Positions 51,393 through 61,627 of a stretch of 64,000 nucleotides of DNA are shown here, one piece after another. Below the pieces are notes generated by a model. That model saw nothing but the letters and a program-made list of their open reading frames with translations. It was not told the origin of the DNA and ran no database searches. Each line of letters starts with the position of its first letter. Within the stretch, counting starts at the first letter, position 1. The stretch covers positions 63,841-127,840 of the forward strand of contig NZ_BMUL01000011.1 in assembly GCF_014650175.1 (NCBI RefSeq), in the 5' to 3' direction. Source of the DNA: Streptomyces termitum. GTDB lineage: Bacteria > Actinomycetota > Actinomycetes > Streptomycetales > Streptomycetaceae. Made by a program: the position numbers and the translations under genes.

Positions 51393-53924
51393 ATGTTCCG
51401 TACCGCCCTGCGCAACGTCCTCGCGCACAAGGCGCGGCTGCTGATGACCGTGCTCGCCGTGATGCTCGGCGTCGCCTTCGTCTCCGGCACCCTCGTCTTC
51501 ACCGACACCCTCTCCCAGGCCTTCCGCAACCAGTCCGCCAAGAGCTACGACGACGTCGCCGTCGCCGTCAGCCTCCGGCCCGACCCCGAGGAGGCCCTGA
51601 AGGACCCCGGCCTCTCCCAGGAGACCGTCGACCGGGTGGCGAAGCTCGACGGCGTCACCGCCGTCTCCCCCCGCGTCGAGGGCTTCGCCGGCGTCCCGGA
51701 CAAGAAGGGCGCCCTGATCGGCGTCGGCTGGTCCAACAAGGGCACCAACTTCGCCCCGGGCGCCGACGGCAAGGACGCCGCCTTCGCCTTCACCACCGGC
51801 GCGGGCCCCACCGAGGCCGGCCAGGTCGCCCTCGACAGGGCCACCGCCGACAAGGGCGGCTACAAGGTCGGCGACCGCGTCCGCGTCGCCACCAACGGCC
51901 CGGTGAAGGAGTACGCCCTCTCCGGCGTCTTCACCACCGAGGACGGCGCCGTCAGCGCCGGCGGCAGCCTCGTCCTCTTCGACGCCCCGGTCGCCCAGCA
52001 GCTCTACCTGAAGCCCGGCTACTACTCCGACCTCAACGTCACCGCCGCCCCCGGCACCGACGACGACGCGCTGCGCGACGCGGTCCTCAAGGTCGTCCCG
52101 AAGGCCGCCACCGCCCAGACCGGCGCGGACCTGGCCGACGAGCAGGCCCGCCAGATCGAGTCCGGCCTCGGCGCCATCAACCAGATGCTGCTCGGCTTCG
52201 CCGGCATCGCCCTCTTCGTCGGCATCTTCCTGATCTCCAACACCTTCACCATGCTGGTCGCCCAGCGCACCAAGGAACTCGCCCTGATGCGCGCGGTCGG
52301 CGCCTCCCGCCGCCAGATCACCCGCTCCGTCCTCGCCGAGGCCGGCATCGTCGGCCTGGTCGCCTCCGCCATCGGCTACGTCCTCGGCATCGGCCTCGCG
52401 GTCGCCCTGCGCTCCGGCATGGCCGCCTTCGACATGAAGGTCCCGGGCGGCAGCCTCGTCCTCGGCACCACCCCGGTGATCGCCGCCTTCGGCGTCGGCG
52501 TCGTCATCACCATGCTGGCCGCCTGGCTGCCCGGCCGCCGCGCCGCGAAGATCCCGCCGGTCGCCGCCATGAACAGCGTCCACGCGACCCCCAACGCCAA
52601 GTCCCTGATGGTCCGCAACGCCATCGGCGCGGCGATCACCGCCATCGGCGCCGTCCTGGCCGTCCTCGGCGCCAACTCGGGCGGCGAGACCGGCCGCCTC
52701 GTCATCGGCGGCGGCGCCTTCGTCATCCTCATCGGCGCGATCGTCCTCATCCCGTTCCTGTCCCGGCCCGTGATCGCCCTGATCCGCCCCTTCTTCGTGA
52801 AGGTCTTCGGGATCTCCGGCAAGCTCGCCGGCCTCAACGCGGTCCGCAACCCGCGCCGCACCGGCGCCACCGCCTCCGCGCTCGCCATCGGCCTCACCCT
52901 GGTCACCGGCCTCTCGGTGCTCGGCGTCAGCGCCGGCCAGGCCCTCGACAAGATGACCGTCGACCAGATCCGGGCCGACTACATGGTCGTCATGGCCAGC
53001 GGCCAGGGCCTCTCCCAGGAGGCGCTGACCGCCCTGGAGAAGGCCCCCGGCGTCCGCGCGGTCTCCCCGCAGCAGGCCGGCGCCCTGGAGCTGAAGGGCA
53101 GCTTCGCCTCCGCCTCCGGCGTCACCCCCGGCGCCATCGACGGGCTCATCAAGGTCGAGGTGGTGGACGGCTCGCTGGACTCCCTCGGCAAGGGCCAGAT
53201 CGCCGTCGCCGACAAGACCGCCACCTCGCGCGGCCTGAAGGTCGGCGCCGCCGTGCCCGTCGAGTACCTCGACAAGAAGAAGGGCACGCTGACCGTCGGC
53301 GCGGTCTACAAGGACAGCGAGTTCCTCTCCCCGGTCATGATCGACCGGAAGATCCTCGACGCCCACGACCCGCAGCCGTACATCCCGCAGATCTTCGTCG
53401 CCACCGACGGCGGCGCGAGCGCCGGCGCCGAGCAGGCCCTCGTCAAGGCCATGGGCGACAACCCCGCCATCACCGTCCTCGACCACAAGGACATCCGCGA
53501 CACCTTCGGCGGGCAGATCAACCTGATCCTGAACATCGTCTACGGCCTGCTCGCGATGGCCCTGATCATCGCCGTCCTCGGCGTCGTCAACACCCTCGCG
53601 ATGTCCGTCTTCGAGCGCCAGCAGGAGATCGGCATGATCCGGGCGATCGGCCTCGACCGCCGCCGGGTCAAGCGGATGGTCCGGCTGGAGGCCGTCGTCA
53701 TCTCGGTCTTCGGCGCGGTCGTCGGCATCGGCCTCGGCACCTTCCTCGCCTGGGCCCTCGGCAAGACCTTCGAGTCCGGCCTCCCCGGCTACGGCCTGGT
53801 CATGCCCTGGGAGCGGATCGGGATCTTCCTGGCCCTGGCCGCCCTGGTCGGCGTCCTCGCCTCGCTGTGGCCGGCCCGCAGCGCCGCGAAGCTGAACATC
53901 CTGGCCGCCATCAAGGCCGAGTAG
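51393..53924 (+). CDS. FtsX/MacB-like ABC transporter permease
   Basis: An 843-residue permease with the duplicated actinobacterial layout: an N-terminal membrane helix (LLMTVLAVMLGVAFVSGTLVF), a MacB-type periplasmic domain, three helices of a first FtsX domain (from about residue 265, LLGFAGIALFVGIFLISN), a central helical linker, a second periplasmic domain, and a second FtsX domain at the C-terminus (LNIVYGLLAMALIIAVLGVVNTL to the end). It pairs with the ATPase directly upstream. Such transporters usually move hydrophobic or envelope-linked substrates from the outer leaflet. Confidence 0.92.
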   Translation: MFRTALRNVLAHKARLLMTVLAVMLGVAFVSGTLVFTDTLSQAFRNQSAKSYDDVAVAVSLRPDPEEALKDPGLSQETVDRVAKLDGVTAVSPRVEGFAGVPDKKGALIGVGWSNKGTNFAPGADGKDAAFAFTTGAGPTEAGQVALDRATADKGGYKVGDRVRVATNGPVKEYALSGVFTTEDGAVSAGGSLVLFDAPVAQQLYLKPGYYSDLNVTAAPGTDDDALRDAVLKVVPKAATAQTGADLADEQARQIESGLGAINQMLLGFAGIALFVGIFLISNTFTMLVAQRTKELALMRAVGASRRQITRSVLAEAGIVGLVASAIGYVLGIGLAVALRSGMAAFDMKVPGGSLVLGTTPVIAAFGVGVVITMLAAWLPGRRAAKIPPVAAMNSVHATPNAKSLMVRNAIGAAITAIGAVLAVLGANSGGETGRLVIGGGAFVILIGAIVLIPFLSRPVIALIRPFFVKVFGISGKLAGLNAVRNPRRTGATASALAIGLTLVTGLSVLGVSAGQALDKMTVDQIRADYMVVMASGQGLSQEALTALEKAPGVRAVSPQQAGALELKGSFASASGVTPGAIDGLIKVEVVDGSLDSLGKGQIAVADKTATSRGLKVGAAVPVEYLDKKKGTLTVGAVYKDSEFLSPVMIDRKILDAHDPQPYIPQIFVATDGGASAGAEQALVKAMGDNPAITVLDHKDIRDTFGGQINLILNIVYGLLAMALIIAVLGVVNTLAMSVFERQQEIGMIRAIGLDRRRVKRMVRLEAVVISVFGAVVGIGLGTFLAWALGKTFESGLPGYGLVMPWERIGIFLALAALVGVLASLWPARSAAKLNILAAIKAE

Positions 53925-53942
53925 TCCGGCCCGCACGACGGC

Positions 53943-53981
53943 CGGGAGGGCCGGTCCCCGCCACGGGGACCGGCCCTCCCG
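53943..53981 (+). terminator. Bidirectional terminator between convergent operons
   Basis: A perfect 18-bp stem, 53943-53960 with 53964-53981, loop CCA, lying between the permease stop and the cyclopropane synthase-like stop; it can serve both strands. Confidence 0.8.
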
Positions 53982-53992
53982 CGTTCACCCCG

Positions 53993-55288
53993 TCACTCCG
54001 TCCACTCCCGGGACCGGCGCGGCAGGCCGCTCGTCCCCGACGGCGGCGTCCGCACCGCGAGGAACTGGTTCACGCCGATCCGGTTGCGCTCGAAGGAGAC
54101 CGCCGAGGCCGCCATGTAGAGCCGCCAGATCCGGGCCCGGCCCGGGGAGACCAGCCGGACCGCCCGGTCCCACTCCGCCTCCAGGTTCGCCACCCAGCGG
54201 CGCAGCGTCAGCGCGTAGTGCTCGCGCAGCGCCTCCACGTCGCGGACCTCGAAGCCCGCCTCCTCCAGGATCGTCAGGGTGCTCCCCATGGGGGCGAGTT
54301 CGCCGTCGGGGAAGACGTACGCGTCGATGAAGGGATCGATGCGGTACGCCTCCTCGTCGGGCTCAGGGCGGCGCGAGATCTGGTGGTTCAGGAGCCGCCC
54401 GCCGGGCTTCAGGAGGCCGTACAGCAGGTCGGCGTACTCCCGGTACCGGACGGCGCCCACGTGCTCGGCCATGCCGATCGAGGAGATCGCGTCGTACGGT
54501 CCGTCCGGCACGTCCCGGTAGTCCTGGACGCGGATCTCGACCCGGTCCGCCAGCCCCTCCTCCGCGACCCGCTTGCGGGCGAAGGCGGCCTGCTCCCGGG
54601 AGAGGGTGATGCCGACGACCCGGGCGCCGTACTCCCGGGCGGCGTGGATCGCCATGGAGCCCCAGCCGCACCCGACGTCGAGCAGCCGGTCGCCCTCCTT
54701 GAGGCGCAGCTTGCGGGCGACCAGGTCCAGCTTGTCGCGCTGGGCCTCCTCCAGGGTGCCGCCGTCGGTCCAGTAGGCGCACGAGTAGACCATCGACGGG
54801 CCGAGGACGAGGGAGTAGAAGTCGTTGCCCACGTCGTAGTGGTGACTGATCGCCCGCTTGTCGCTGCGGCGGCTGTGCGGGCCGCCGCCGGGGCGCCGGA
54901 CCTCCTCGGCGGGCGGCGGCGGGGGCGGCAGCGGTCCGGCCAGCCGCAGCAGCGCGGCGGCCGCGGCGCGCGCCCGCGGGTCGCGGGCGGCGGCGAGCAG
55001 GCCGCCGGAGTCCCCGTCGCGCTCCCAGATCAGTCCGGAGAGCCGGTCCAGCGCCTCGTACAGGTCGCCCTCGACGTCGAGTTCCCCGGCGACCCAGGCG
55101 CGGGCCAGGCCCAGCTCGCCGGGCTTCCAGATCATCCGGCGCAGGGCCCTGCGGTCCCGGACGACGAGGACGGGGCCCTCTCCCGCCGGTCCGGCCTCGC
55201 TCCCGTCCCAGGCGCGCAGGCGCACCGGAAGGGGACTTCCCAGCAGATCCTCGGCGAGAGTCGCGAGCCGCGTCGCGGCGTCGGCCAT
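53993..55288 (-). CDS. Cyclopropane-fatty-acyl-phospholipid synthase family protein
   Basis: A 431-residue SAM-dependent methyltransferase of the CfaS/mycolic acid cyclopropane synthase family. The C-terminal catalytic half shows the family segment SHHYDVGNDFYSL, the SAM motif LDVGCGWGSMAI, GITLSREQ and SSIGMAEHVG. The N-terminal 120 residues, typical of CFA synthases, are followed by a Pro-rich linker. It would methylenate unsaturated acyl chains in membrane phospholipids. The ATG at 55288 has GGAGGTG about 6 nt upstream. Confidence 0.9.
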   Translation of the reverse strand: MADAATRLATLAEDLLGSPLPVRLRAWDGSEAGPAGEGPVLVVRDRRALRRMIWKPGELGLARAWVAGELDVEGDLYEALDRLSGLIWERDGDSGGLLAAARDPRARAAAAALLRLAGPLPPPPPPAEEVRRPGGGPHSRRSDKRAISHHYDVGNDFYSLVLGPSMVYSCAYWTDGGTLEEAQRDKLDLVARKLRLKEGDRLLDVGCGWGSMAIHAAREYGARVVGITLSREQAAFARKRVAEEGLADRVEIRVQDYRDVPDGPYDAISSIGMAEHVGAVRYREYADLLYGLLKPGGRLLNHQISRRPEPDEEAYRIDPFIDAYVFPDGELAPMGSTLTILEEAGFEVRDVEALREHYALTLRRWVANLEAEWDRAVRLVSPGRARIWRLYMAASAVSFERNRIGVNQFLAVRTPPSGTSGLPRRSREWTE

Positions 55289-55415
55289 GGTGAAACACCT
55301 CCGTGGTCCTTGCCCCAGACTTGTCGTCACCAGGGGAACACCGTCGGTGGCCTTTCCCATCCCGGCGCGGCGCGGAAAGCTTCCACAACCCCCCGGGAAC
55401 GCGTCCCGGGTACGC

Positions 55416-55455
55416 CGAAGGGCCGCCCGCACCACGGATGACGGACGGCCCTTCG
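55416..55455 (-). terminator. Terminator hairpin after ndh
   Basis: CGAAGGGCCG (55416-55425) pairs with CGGCCCTTCG (55446-55455), starting 15 bp past the ndh stop; a second small stem CCCGGG...CCCGGG lies just beyond. Confidence 0.6.
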
Positions 55456-55469
55456 ACGACGGAGGGGTG

Positions 55470-56855
55470 TTACGAGGCCTTGGCCTTCTCCGGGGCCGGA
55501 GCGGCCGCGGCGGGGGCCGGGGCCGGCTTGGCGGCCTCGTAGAACTCCTCGCGCGGCGTCTCCATGGCGCCGAGCGAGACGACCTCGCGCTTGAGGAACA
55601 TGCCGAGGGTCCAGTCGGCGATCACGCGGATCTTGCGGTTCCAGGTCGGCATGGCCATGCCGTGGTAGCCGCGGTGCATGTACCAGGCGAGACGGCCCTT
55701 GAGCTTGATCTTCACCTTGCCCATGACGATCATGGCGACGCCCTTGTGCAGGCCGAGCCCGGCCACGGCGCCCTTGTTGGCGTGGCTGTACTCGCGCTGC
55801 TCGAAGCCGCGCATGCCCGACACCACGTTGTCGCCGAGGACCTTGGCCTGGCGCAGGGCGTGCTGGGCGTTCGGCGGGCACCAGGCGTTCGGGTTGCCGG
55901 CGCGGCGGCCGACCATGTCCGGCACCTGGGCGTTGTCGCCCGCGGCCCAGACGTAGTCCATGCCGTTGACCTGGAGCTTCTCGTTGCAGTCCACGTGGCC
56001 GCGGGGGCCGAGCGGCAGACCGAAGCGGGCGAGCGCCGGGTTGGGCTTCACGCCGGCGGTCCACACGATGGTGTTGGAGTCGACCTCCAGGCCGTTCTTC
56101 AGCACCACGTGGCCGTCGACGCAGGAGTCCATGGAGGTCTCCAGGTAGATCTCGATCCCGCGGCTCTCCAGGTGCTCCTTGCCGTACTGGCCGAGCTTGG
56201 GGCCCACCTCGGGGAGGATCTTGTCGGCGGCGTCGACCAGGACGAAGCGCATGTCCTCGCGGGACACGTTGGTGTAGTACTTCGCCGCGTCGCGGGCCAT
56301 GTCCTCGACCTCGCCGATCGTCTCGGCGCCGGCGAAGCCGCCGCCGACGAAGACGAAGGTCAGCGCCTTGCGGCGGACCTCCTCGTCGGTGGTCGAGTCG
56401 GCCTTGTCGAGCTGCTCGAGGACGTGGTTGCGCAGGCCGATGGCCTCCTCGATGCCCTTCATGCCGATGCCCTGCTCGGCGAGGCCGGGGATCGGGAAGG
56501 TGCGCGAGACCGCACCCATCGAGATGACCAGGTAGTCGAACGGCAGCTCGTACGCCTCGCCGACGAGCGGCGAGATCGTGGCGACCTTGCGGTCCTGGTC
56601 GATGGTGGTCACACGGCCGGTGAGCACCTCGGCTCCGCGCACGACGCGTCGCAGCGGGACGACGACGTGGCGCGGCGAGATGCTGCCGGCGGCGGCTTCG
56701 GGGAGGAAGGGCTGGTACGTCATGTACGACCGCGGGTCGACGACCGTGACGGTCGCCTCGGCGTAACGCATCTTCTTGAGGATGCGCCGCGCGGCGTACA
56801 GGCCAACGTACCCGCCGCCTACGATGAGGATCCTGGGACGCTCCGTGGTGCTCAT
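55470..56855 (-). CDS. ndh: Type II NADH dehydrogenase (NDH-2)
   Basis: A 461-residue flavoprotein that transfers electrons from NADH to menaquinone without proton pumping, bound peripherally to the membrane. It has the FAD dinucleotide fold at the N-terminus (ILIVGGGYVGLYAAR), the NADH fold in the middle (FVFVGGGFAGAETIGEVEDMA), the second FAD motif YVWAAGDNAQVPD, and an amphipathic C-terminal region (RVIADWTLGMFLKREVVSLG) for membrane attachment. An Ala/Pro-rich tail follows. The ATG at 56855 is the only in-frame start. Rex-like sites upstream suggest redox control. Confidence 0.93.
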   Translation of the reverse strand: MSTTERPRILIVGGGYVGLYAARRILKKMRYAEATVTVVDPRSYMTYQPFLPEAAAGSISPRHVVVPLRRVVRGAEVLTGRVTTIDQDRKVATISPLVGEAYELPFDYLVISMGAVSRTFPIPGLAEQGIGMKGIEEAIGLRNHVLEQLDKADSTTDEEVRRKALTFVFVGGGFAGAETIGEVEDMARDAAKYYTNVSREDMRFVLVDAADKILPEVGPKLGQYGKEHLESRGIEIYLETSMDSCVDGHVVLKNGLEVDSNTIVWTAGVKPNPALARFGLPLGPRGHVDCNEKLQVNGMDYVWAAGDNAQVPDMVGRRAGNPNAWCPPNAQHALRQAKVLGDNVVSGMRGFEQREYSHANKGAVAGLGLHKGVAMIVMGKVKIKLKGRLAWYMHRGYHGMAMPTWNRKIRVIADWTLGMFLKREVVSLGAMETPREEFYEAAKPAPAPAAAAPAPEKAKAS

Positions 56856-56984
56856 GGCATCGAGTATCCACCCACCGATGGGGGGTACCTCGTGCGCCCC
56901 TTCACAAGCTTCCCGGGGTGCTCTGCTACACTCCGCCGCCCACGTGATCCACATCATGGTCCTGCAAAGGAACCGGAATGCACT

Positions 56985-57001
56985 GGTGAACGTTGTTCAC
57001 C
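56985..57001. promoter_or_regulatory. Palindrome GGTGAAC-GTT-GTTCACC upstream of ndh
   Basis: Perfect 7-bp arms and 3-bp centre, 130 bp upstream of the ndh ATG. It resembles the Rex operator (TGTGAA-4-TTCACA), but the spacing between the TGAA and TTCA blocks is one base longer, so the match is not strict. Confidence 0.4.
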
Positions 57002-57163
57002 GCCGCTGAACTGGCCCGGAGAGCCTCCGTTAACGCTGAACCAGCAGACGCGTTCACACGATGGAAACAGCGAGCGAAGTGCCCCCTGGACCTGCGAAAG
57101 GGTCCTGGTGACCCCCCGGGAGGGCCCAAAGACCTTCCCCGGGTGACATCAGGACCCTTTTCC

Positions 57164-57181
57164 TTGTGAAGAAGTTCACGA
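57164..57181. promoter_or_regulatory. Rex-operator-like site upstream of ndh
   Basis: TTGTGAA-GAAG-TTCACGA matches TGTGAA-4-TTCACA with one mismatch at the last position. It lies about 310 bp before the ndh start. Rex senses NADH/NAD+ and represses respiratory genes; from memory ndh is a Rex target in S. coelicolor. Confidence 0.45.
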
Positions 57182-57225
57182 AGCTGCTCGGGCGGGCCGC
57201 CGCCGAGTGCCTCGATAGCTGCCCG

Positions 57226-58140
57226 CTATGCCACGGATAGGGCGATCCCATCGAGGATGTCGTGCTCGCTGACGACCACCTCGGCGGCTCCGACCCGCTC
57301 CACGATCTCCTGGAGGACCAGCGCGCCCGCCGTGATGACGTCCACCCGGCCGGGGTGGATCACCGGGATCGCGGCCCGCTCGTCGTGGGTGGAGGCGAGC
57401 AGCCGGGCGGTGACCTCGGCGACCCGGGCGGCGGAGATCCGCGCGTGGTGGACCTTCTCGGAGTCGTACTCCGGCAGGCCGAGGGCGATGGCGGCGACCG
57501 TGGTGACGGAGCCGGCCAGGCCGACGAGGGTGCCGGCGGAGCCGATCGGGACGGTCGCGGCGGCCAGGTCGAGGGCGGCGCGGACGTCGGCGCGGATCGC
57601 CTCGGCCTCCTCGGCGGTCGGCGGGTCGTGCCGCACGTGCCGCTCGGTGAGCCGGACGCAGCCGATGTCGACGGAGCGGGCGGCCTCGACCGCGCGGCCG
57701 CCGGTGACGAACTCGGTGGAGCCGCCGCCGATGTCCACGACGAGGTACGTCTCCGAGCCGGGCAGTTCGCCGGTGGCGCCGGCGAAGGAGAACGCGGCCT
57801 CCTGGTCGCCGGTGATCACCTCGGGCTCGACGCCGAGGATCGCCACGACGCCGTCCACGAACTCCTGGCGGTTCTCGGCGTCCCGGGAGGCGGAGGTGGC
57901 GACGAAGCGGATCCGCTCGGCGCCCAGCTCCCGGATCACGGCGGCGTACTCGCGGCAGGCGGCGAAGGTGCGCTCCAGCGCCTCGGGGGCGAGCCGGCCG
58001 GTCCGGTCGACGCCCTGGCCGAGCCGGACGATGGTCATCCGCCGGTCCAGCTCGACCAGCTCGCCGGTCTCCGGGTGGACGTCGGCGACGAGGAGGCGGA
58101 TGGAGTTGGTGCCGCAGTCGATTCCGGCGACCCGGGTCAT
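57226..58140 (-). CDS. ppx: Ppx/GppA family exopolyphosphatase
   Basis: A 304-residue short-form Ppx/GppA phosphatase (domains 1-2 only, as usual in actinobacteria). The ASKHA fold shows the phosphate-1-like motif AGIDCGTNSIRLLV at the N-terminus, FVATSASRDAENR, the catalytic Glu region ITGDQEAAFSF, and VVDIGGGSTEFV. It hydrolyses polyphosphate or pppGpp. The ATG overlaps the stop of the upstream DUF501 gene (ATGA), in a divIC-DUF501-ppx operon. Confidence 0.92.
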   Translation of the reverse strand: MTRVAGIDCGTNSIRLLVADVHPETGELVELDRRMTIVRLGQGVDRTGRLAPEALERTFAACREYAAVIRELGAERIRFVATSASRDAENRQEFVDGVVAILGVEPEVITGDQEAAFSFAGATGELPGSETYLVVDIGGGSTEFVTGGRAVEAARSVDIGCVRLTERHVRHDPPTAEEAEAIRADVRAALDLAAATVPIGSAGTLVGLAGSVTTVAAIALGLPEYDSEKVHHARISAARVAEVTARLLASTHDERAAIPVIHPGRVDVITAGALVLQEIVERVGAAEVVVSEHDILDGIALSVA

Positions 58141-58676
58141 TCCGCGGTCTCCTTCTCTCCCCCGCAGGGGTTCACGCACGGGCCCTTGGCCCACCACTCG
58201 GGGAGCATGGCCAGGGCCTCGTCGCCGAAGGGGTTCACGCCGGGGCCGGCGACCAGGGAGTGGCCGACGAGGACGTGCAGGCACTTGACCCGGTCGGGCA
58301 TGCCGCCGGCGCTGGGGAAGCCCTCCAGGACCTCGATGGCGTCGCGGCGGGCGAGGTAGTCCTCGTGGGCGGCGCGGTAGGCGGCGGCCAGCTCGGGGTC
58401 GGTGGCGAGCCGGGCCTGCATCTCCTTCATGACCCCGTTGGCCTCCAGGGTGCCGATGGCCGAGGCCGCCCGGGGGCAGGTGAGGTAGTACGTGGTCGGG
58501 AAGGGGGTGCCGTCGGGCAGCCGGGGCGCGGTCTCGACGACGTCCGGGTTGCCGCAGGGGCAGCGGTGCGCGATGGCGCGCAGGCCGCGCGGCGGGCGGC
58601 CGAGCTGGAGCTCGAAGGCGGCGACGTCCGCCTCGGTGGGCTCGGTGCGTTCGGTCTGCGGAGGGGGCGTGTGCAT
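58137..58676 (-). CDS. DUF501 family protein
   Basis: A 179-residue protein of the actinobacterial DUF501 family. The core reads AFELQLGRPPRGLRAIAHRC, then CPCGNPDVVETAPRLPDG and FPTTYYLTCPRA, with a Cys cluster that may bind metal, and later MPDRVKCLHVLVGHSLVAGPGVNPFGDEA. Function is unknown, but the position between divIC and ppx is conserved in actinobacteria. ATG 58676 is chosen, with AAGG about 5 nt upstream. Its TGA overlaps the ppx start. Confidence 0.88.
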   Translation of the reverse strand: MHTPPPQTERTEPTEADVAAFELQLGRPPRGLRAIAHRCPCGNPDVVETAPRLPDGTPFPTTYYLTCPRAASAIGTLEANGVMKEMQARLATDPELAAAYRAAHEDYLARRDAIEVLEGFPSAGGMPDRVKCLHVLVGHSLVAGPGVNPFGDEALAMLPEWWAKGPCVNPCGGEKETAE

Positions 58677-58711
58677 GTCTGCCTTGCTCGTGGGGTCGGG
58701 GGCGGGCGTCG

Positions 58712-59182
58712 TCAGGGACGGTCGGCGCGGTCGACGCCGTCCCACAGGTTGTCGTACCAGGGCCGGTCGTCCGGGCCCCGGTCGGCGCGGGGCCGGTCGG
58801 CGGCGGCCGGGTCGTCCACGGTGAAGCCGGTCTCGCCGGGGAGCACGTAGTGGAGGTGTTCGCGGGCGAGGCGGCGCACGTAGGCGGGGTCGCGGAGGCG
58901 GGCCTTCTCGTCCCGCAGCTCCTCGACCCGCCGGGCGGCCTCGGCGGCCTCGCGCTCCTGCTCGGCGATCTCGCCCTGCTGGGAGACGTAGCTCCTTATG
59001 GGATAGGCGAGGGCGACGACGAGGGAGCAGACGACGAGGGCGAGGAAGGCGGCGCGGCCGGTGAGCCGGGAGCGCCGGGCCTGGCGCCGGGTCTGGGAGC
59101 GGTAGACGCGGGCGGCGGTCTGCTCGCCGAGCAGCCTGATCCTGGTCGCGGTGGAGAACCGGTCCCGGTCCTTCGCGGCCAT
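58712..59182 (-). CDS. divIC: Septum formation initiator DivIC/FtsB-like protein
   Basis: A 156-residue single-pass membrane protein of the divisome. A basic cytosolic N-terminus (TRRQARRSRLTGR) is followed by the membrane helix AAFLALVVCSLVVALAYPI and an extracytoplasmic coiled coil (GEIAEQEREAAEAARRVEELRDEKARL). It ends with the conserved DPAYVRRLAREHLHYVLPGE segment and a flexible Asp/Pro-rich tail. It should pair with FtsL and stabilise FtsQ at the septum. ATG 59182 with GGAGG 10 nt upstream; it follows eno after about 100 bp. Confidence 0.9.
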   Translation of the reverse strand: MAAKDRDRFSTATRIRLLGEQTAARVYRSQTRRQARRSRLTGRAAFLALVVCSLVVALAYPIRSYVSQQGEIAEQEREAAEAARRVEELRDEKARLRDPAYVRRLAREHLHYVLPGETGFTVDDPAAADRPRADRGPDDRPWYDNLWDGVDRADRP

Positions 59183-59222
59183 GTGGTGTCGCCTCCCTGT
59201 CTGCCGGTGTCCCTCAAACGTG

Positions 59223-59259
59223 CGTCCCCGCACACGGTACGGGACCGGGTGCGGGGACG
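59223..59259 (-). terminator. Hairpin between eno and divIC
   Basis: CGTCCCCGCAC (59223-59233) pairs with GTGCGGGGACG (59249-59259), within the gap after the eno stop. It may attenuate transcription into divIC. Confidence 0.5.
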
Positions 59260-59285
59260 GACGGAAGCTGCCGTGCCGGAAGGGC

Positions 59286-60566
<1,281 letters not shown>

Positions 60567-60758
60567 GAGCATCTCCTTCTGGGATGTGACGCTGGGTGTG
60601 ACGCATACGGTCGCAAGGTCTCGTTCGCCTTGCGACATGAGCCTAACCGGCTCCGGCGGTCCGGCCAGCCGACCGCCCGTCCCCTGGGACGAAAAAGGTC
60701 CCAAGGGCGGTCATCGGGTGACGAAAGACCCCGGACCTACTGGACGGTAACGGCAGAA

Positions 60759-60803
60759 CCCCGGCCCCGGACCCCCGTCGGAGAAGGGGGTCCGGGGCCG
60801 GGG
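60759..60803 (-). terminator. Terminator after the 60866 Rpf/LysM gene
   Basis: A perfect 18-bp stem, 60759-60776 with 60786-60803, 9-nt loop, about 60 bp past the minus-strand stop. Confidence 0.75.
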
Positions 60804-60865
60804 AGGTCACCGCGGGAGGGTCGTCGGGCGCCGGTGAGCCGCCGGACTCACCGGGGCCGTCCGGG

Positions 60866-61609
60866 TCACTTCAGGTGGAGCTGCTGACCCGGGTAGATCA
60901 GGTCGGCGTCGTCGACGACGCTCTTGTTGAGGTCGAAGAGCTTCGCCCAGCCGCCCTGGACGCCGTGCGCCTGGGCGATCTTGCTGAGGGTGTCGCCGGC
61001 GACGACCCTGTACTTGCCGTCGCCCTTGGCGACCTTCTTGCCGGTGGGGGTGGTGACGGTCTTCTTGGCGGCCTTCGGGGCGGCGGCCTTCGGAGCGGGC
61101 TTCGGGGCGGCCTGCTGCTTCGGGGCCTGGCGCTGCTGGCTGCGGTTGGCCGGCTGCTCGGCGGTGCGCTCCGGGGCGGCCTGCCGCTTCGGAGCGGTCT
61201 GGCGCGGGGCGCTCTCGGCGGCGCCGCCGTCGTAGGAGGCGCGGGAGAGGCCGACGCCGCAGCTCGGCCAGGCACCCTTGCCCTGGCCCGCGAGGACCTT
61301 CTCGGCGACGGCGATCTGCTGGGACTTCGACGCCATGTCGGCGCGCGGGGCGTAGGCGGTGCCGCCGAAGGCGGCCCAGGTGGAGCTCGTGAACTGGAGG
61401 CCGCCGTAGAAGCCGTTGCCCGTGTTGATGGACCAGTTGCCGCCGGACTCGCACTGGGCGACGCGGTCCCACTCGGAGGAGGTGGCGGCCGAGGCGGTGC
61501 CGGCGGCCATCAGCGGGGCGGCGACGGCCGCACCGGTGACGCCGACGAGGGCGACCACGCGGGTGGCCTTGGAGGGACGACGACGCTTGCCCGTGCCGGA
61601 GAACAGCAT
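60866..61609 (-). CDS. Resuscitation-promoting-factor-like transglycosylase with LysM domain
   Basis: A 247-residue secreted cell-wall hydrolase. The Sec signal (basic start, VVALVGVTGAAVAAPLMAAGTASA) is followed by the Rpf/transglycosylase-like domain (SEWDRVAQCESGGNWSINTGNGFYGGLQF, with the catalytic Glu in CESGG), an Ala/Pro/Gln/Lys-rich linker, and one LysM domain at the C-terminus (YRVVAGDTLSKIAQAHGV to IYPGQQL). It should cut peptidoglycan to support spore germination and growth. I chose ATG 61609 (GAGGAAA 5 nt upstream); a GTG at 61624 would add 5 residues. A c-di-AMP riboswitch lies directly upstream. Confidence 0.92.
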   Translation of the reverse strand: MLFSGTGKRRRPSKATRVVALVGVTGAAVAAPLMAAGTASAATSSEWDRVAQCESGGNWSINTGNGFYGGLQFTSSTWAAFGGTAYAPRADMASKSQQIAVAEKVLAGQGKGAWPSCGVGLSRASYDGGAAESAPRQTAPKRQAAPERTAEQPANRSQQRQAPKQQAAPKPAPKAAAPKAAKKTVTTPTGKKVAKGDGKYRVVAGDTLSKIAQAHGVQGGWAKLFDLNKSVVDDADLIYPGQQLHLK

Positions 61610-61627
61610 GAGTTTCCTCTTCACCGA

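Larger units (their letters stand above)
56856..57225. other. Leader/promoter region of ndh
   Basis: 370 bp without a gene between ppx and ndh, both on the minus strand. It contains two TGAA/TTCA-type palindromes (56985-57001 and 57164-57181, listed separately) and GC-rich blocks such as GGTCCTGGTGACCCCCCGGGAGGG. Short frames here are not supported by start sites. Confidence 0.45.
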
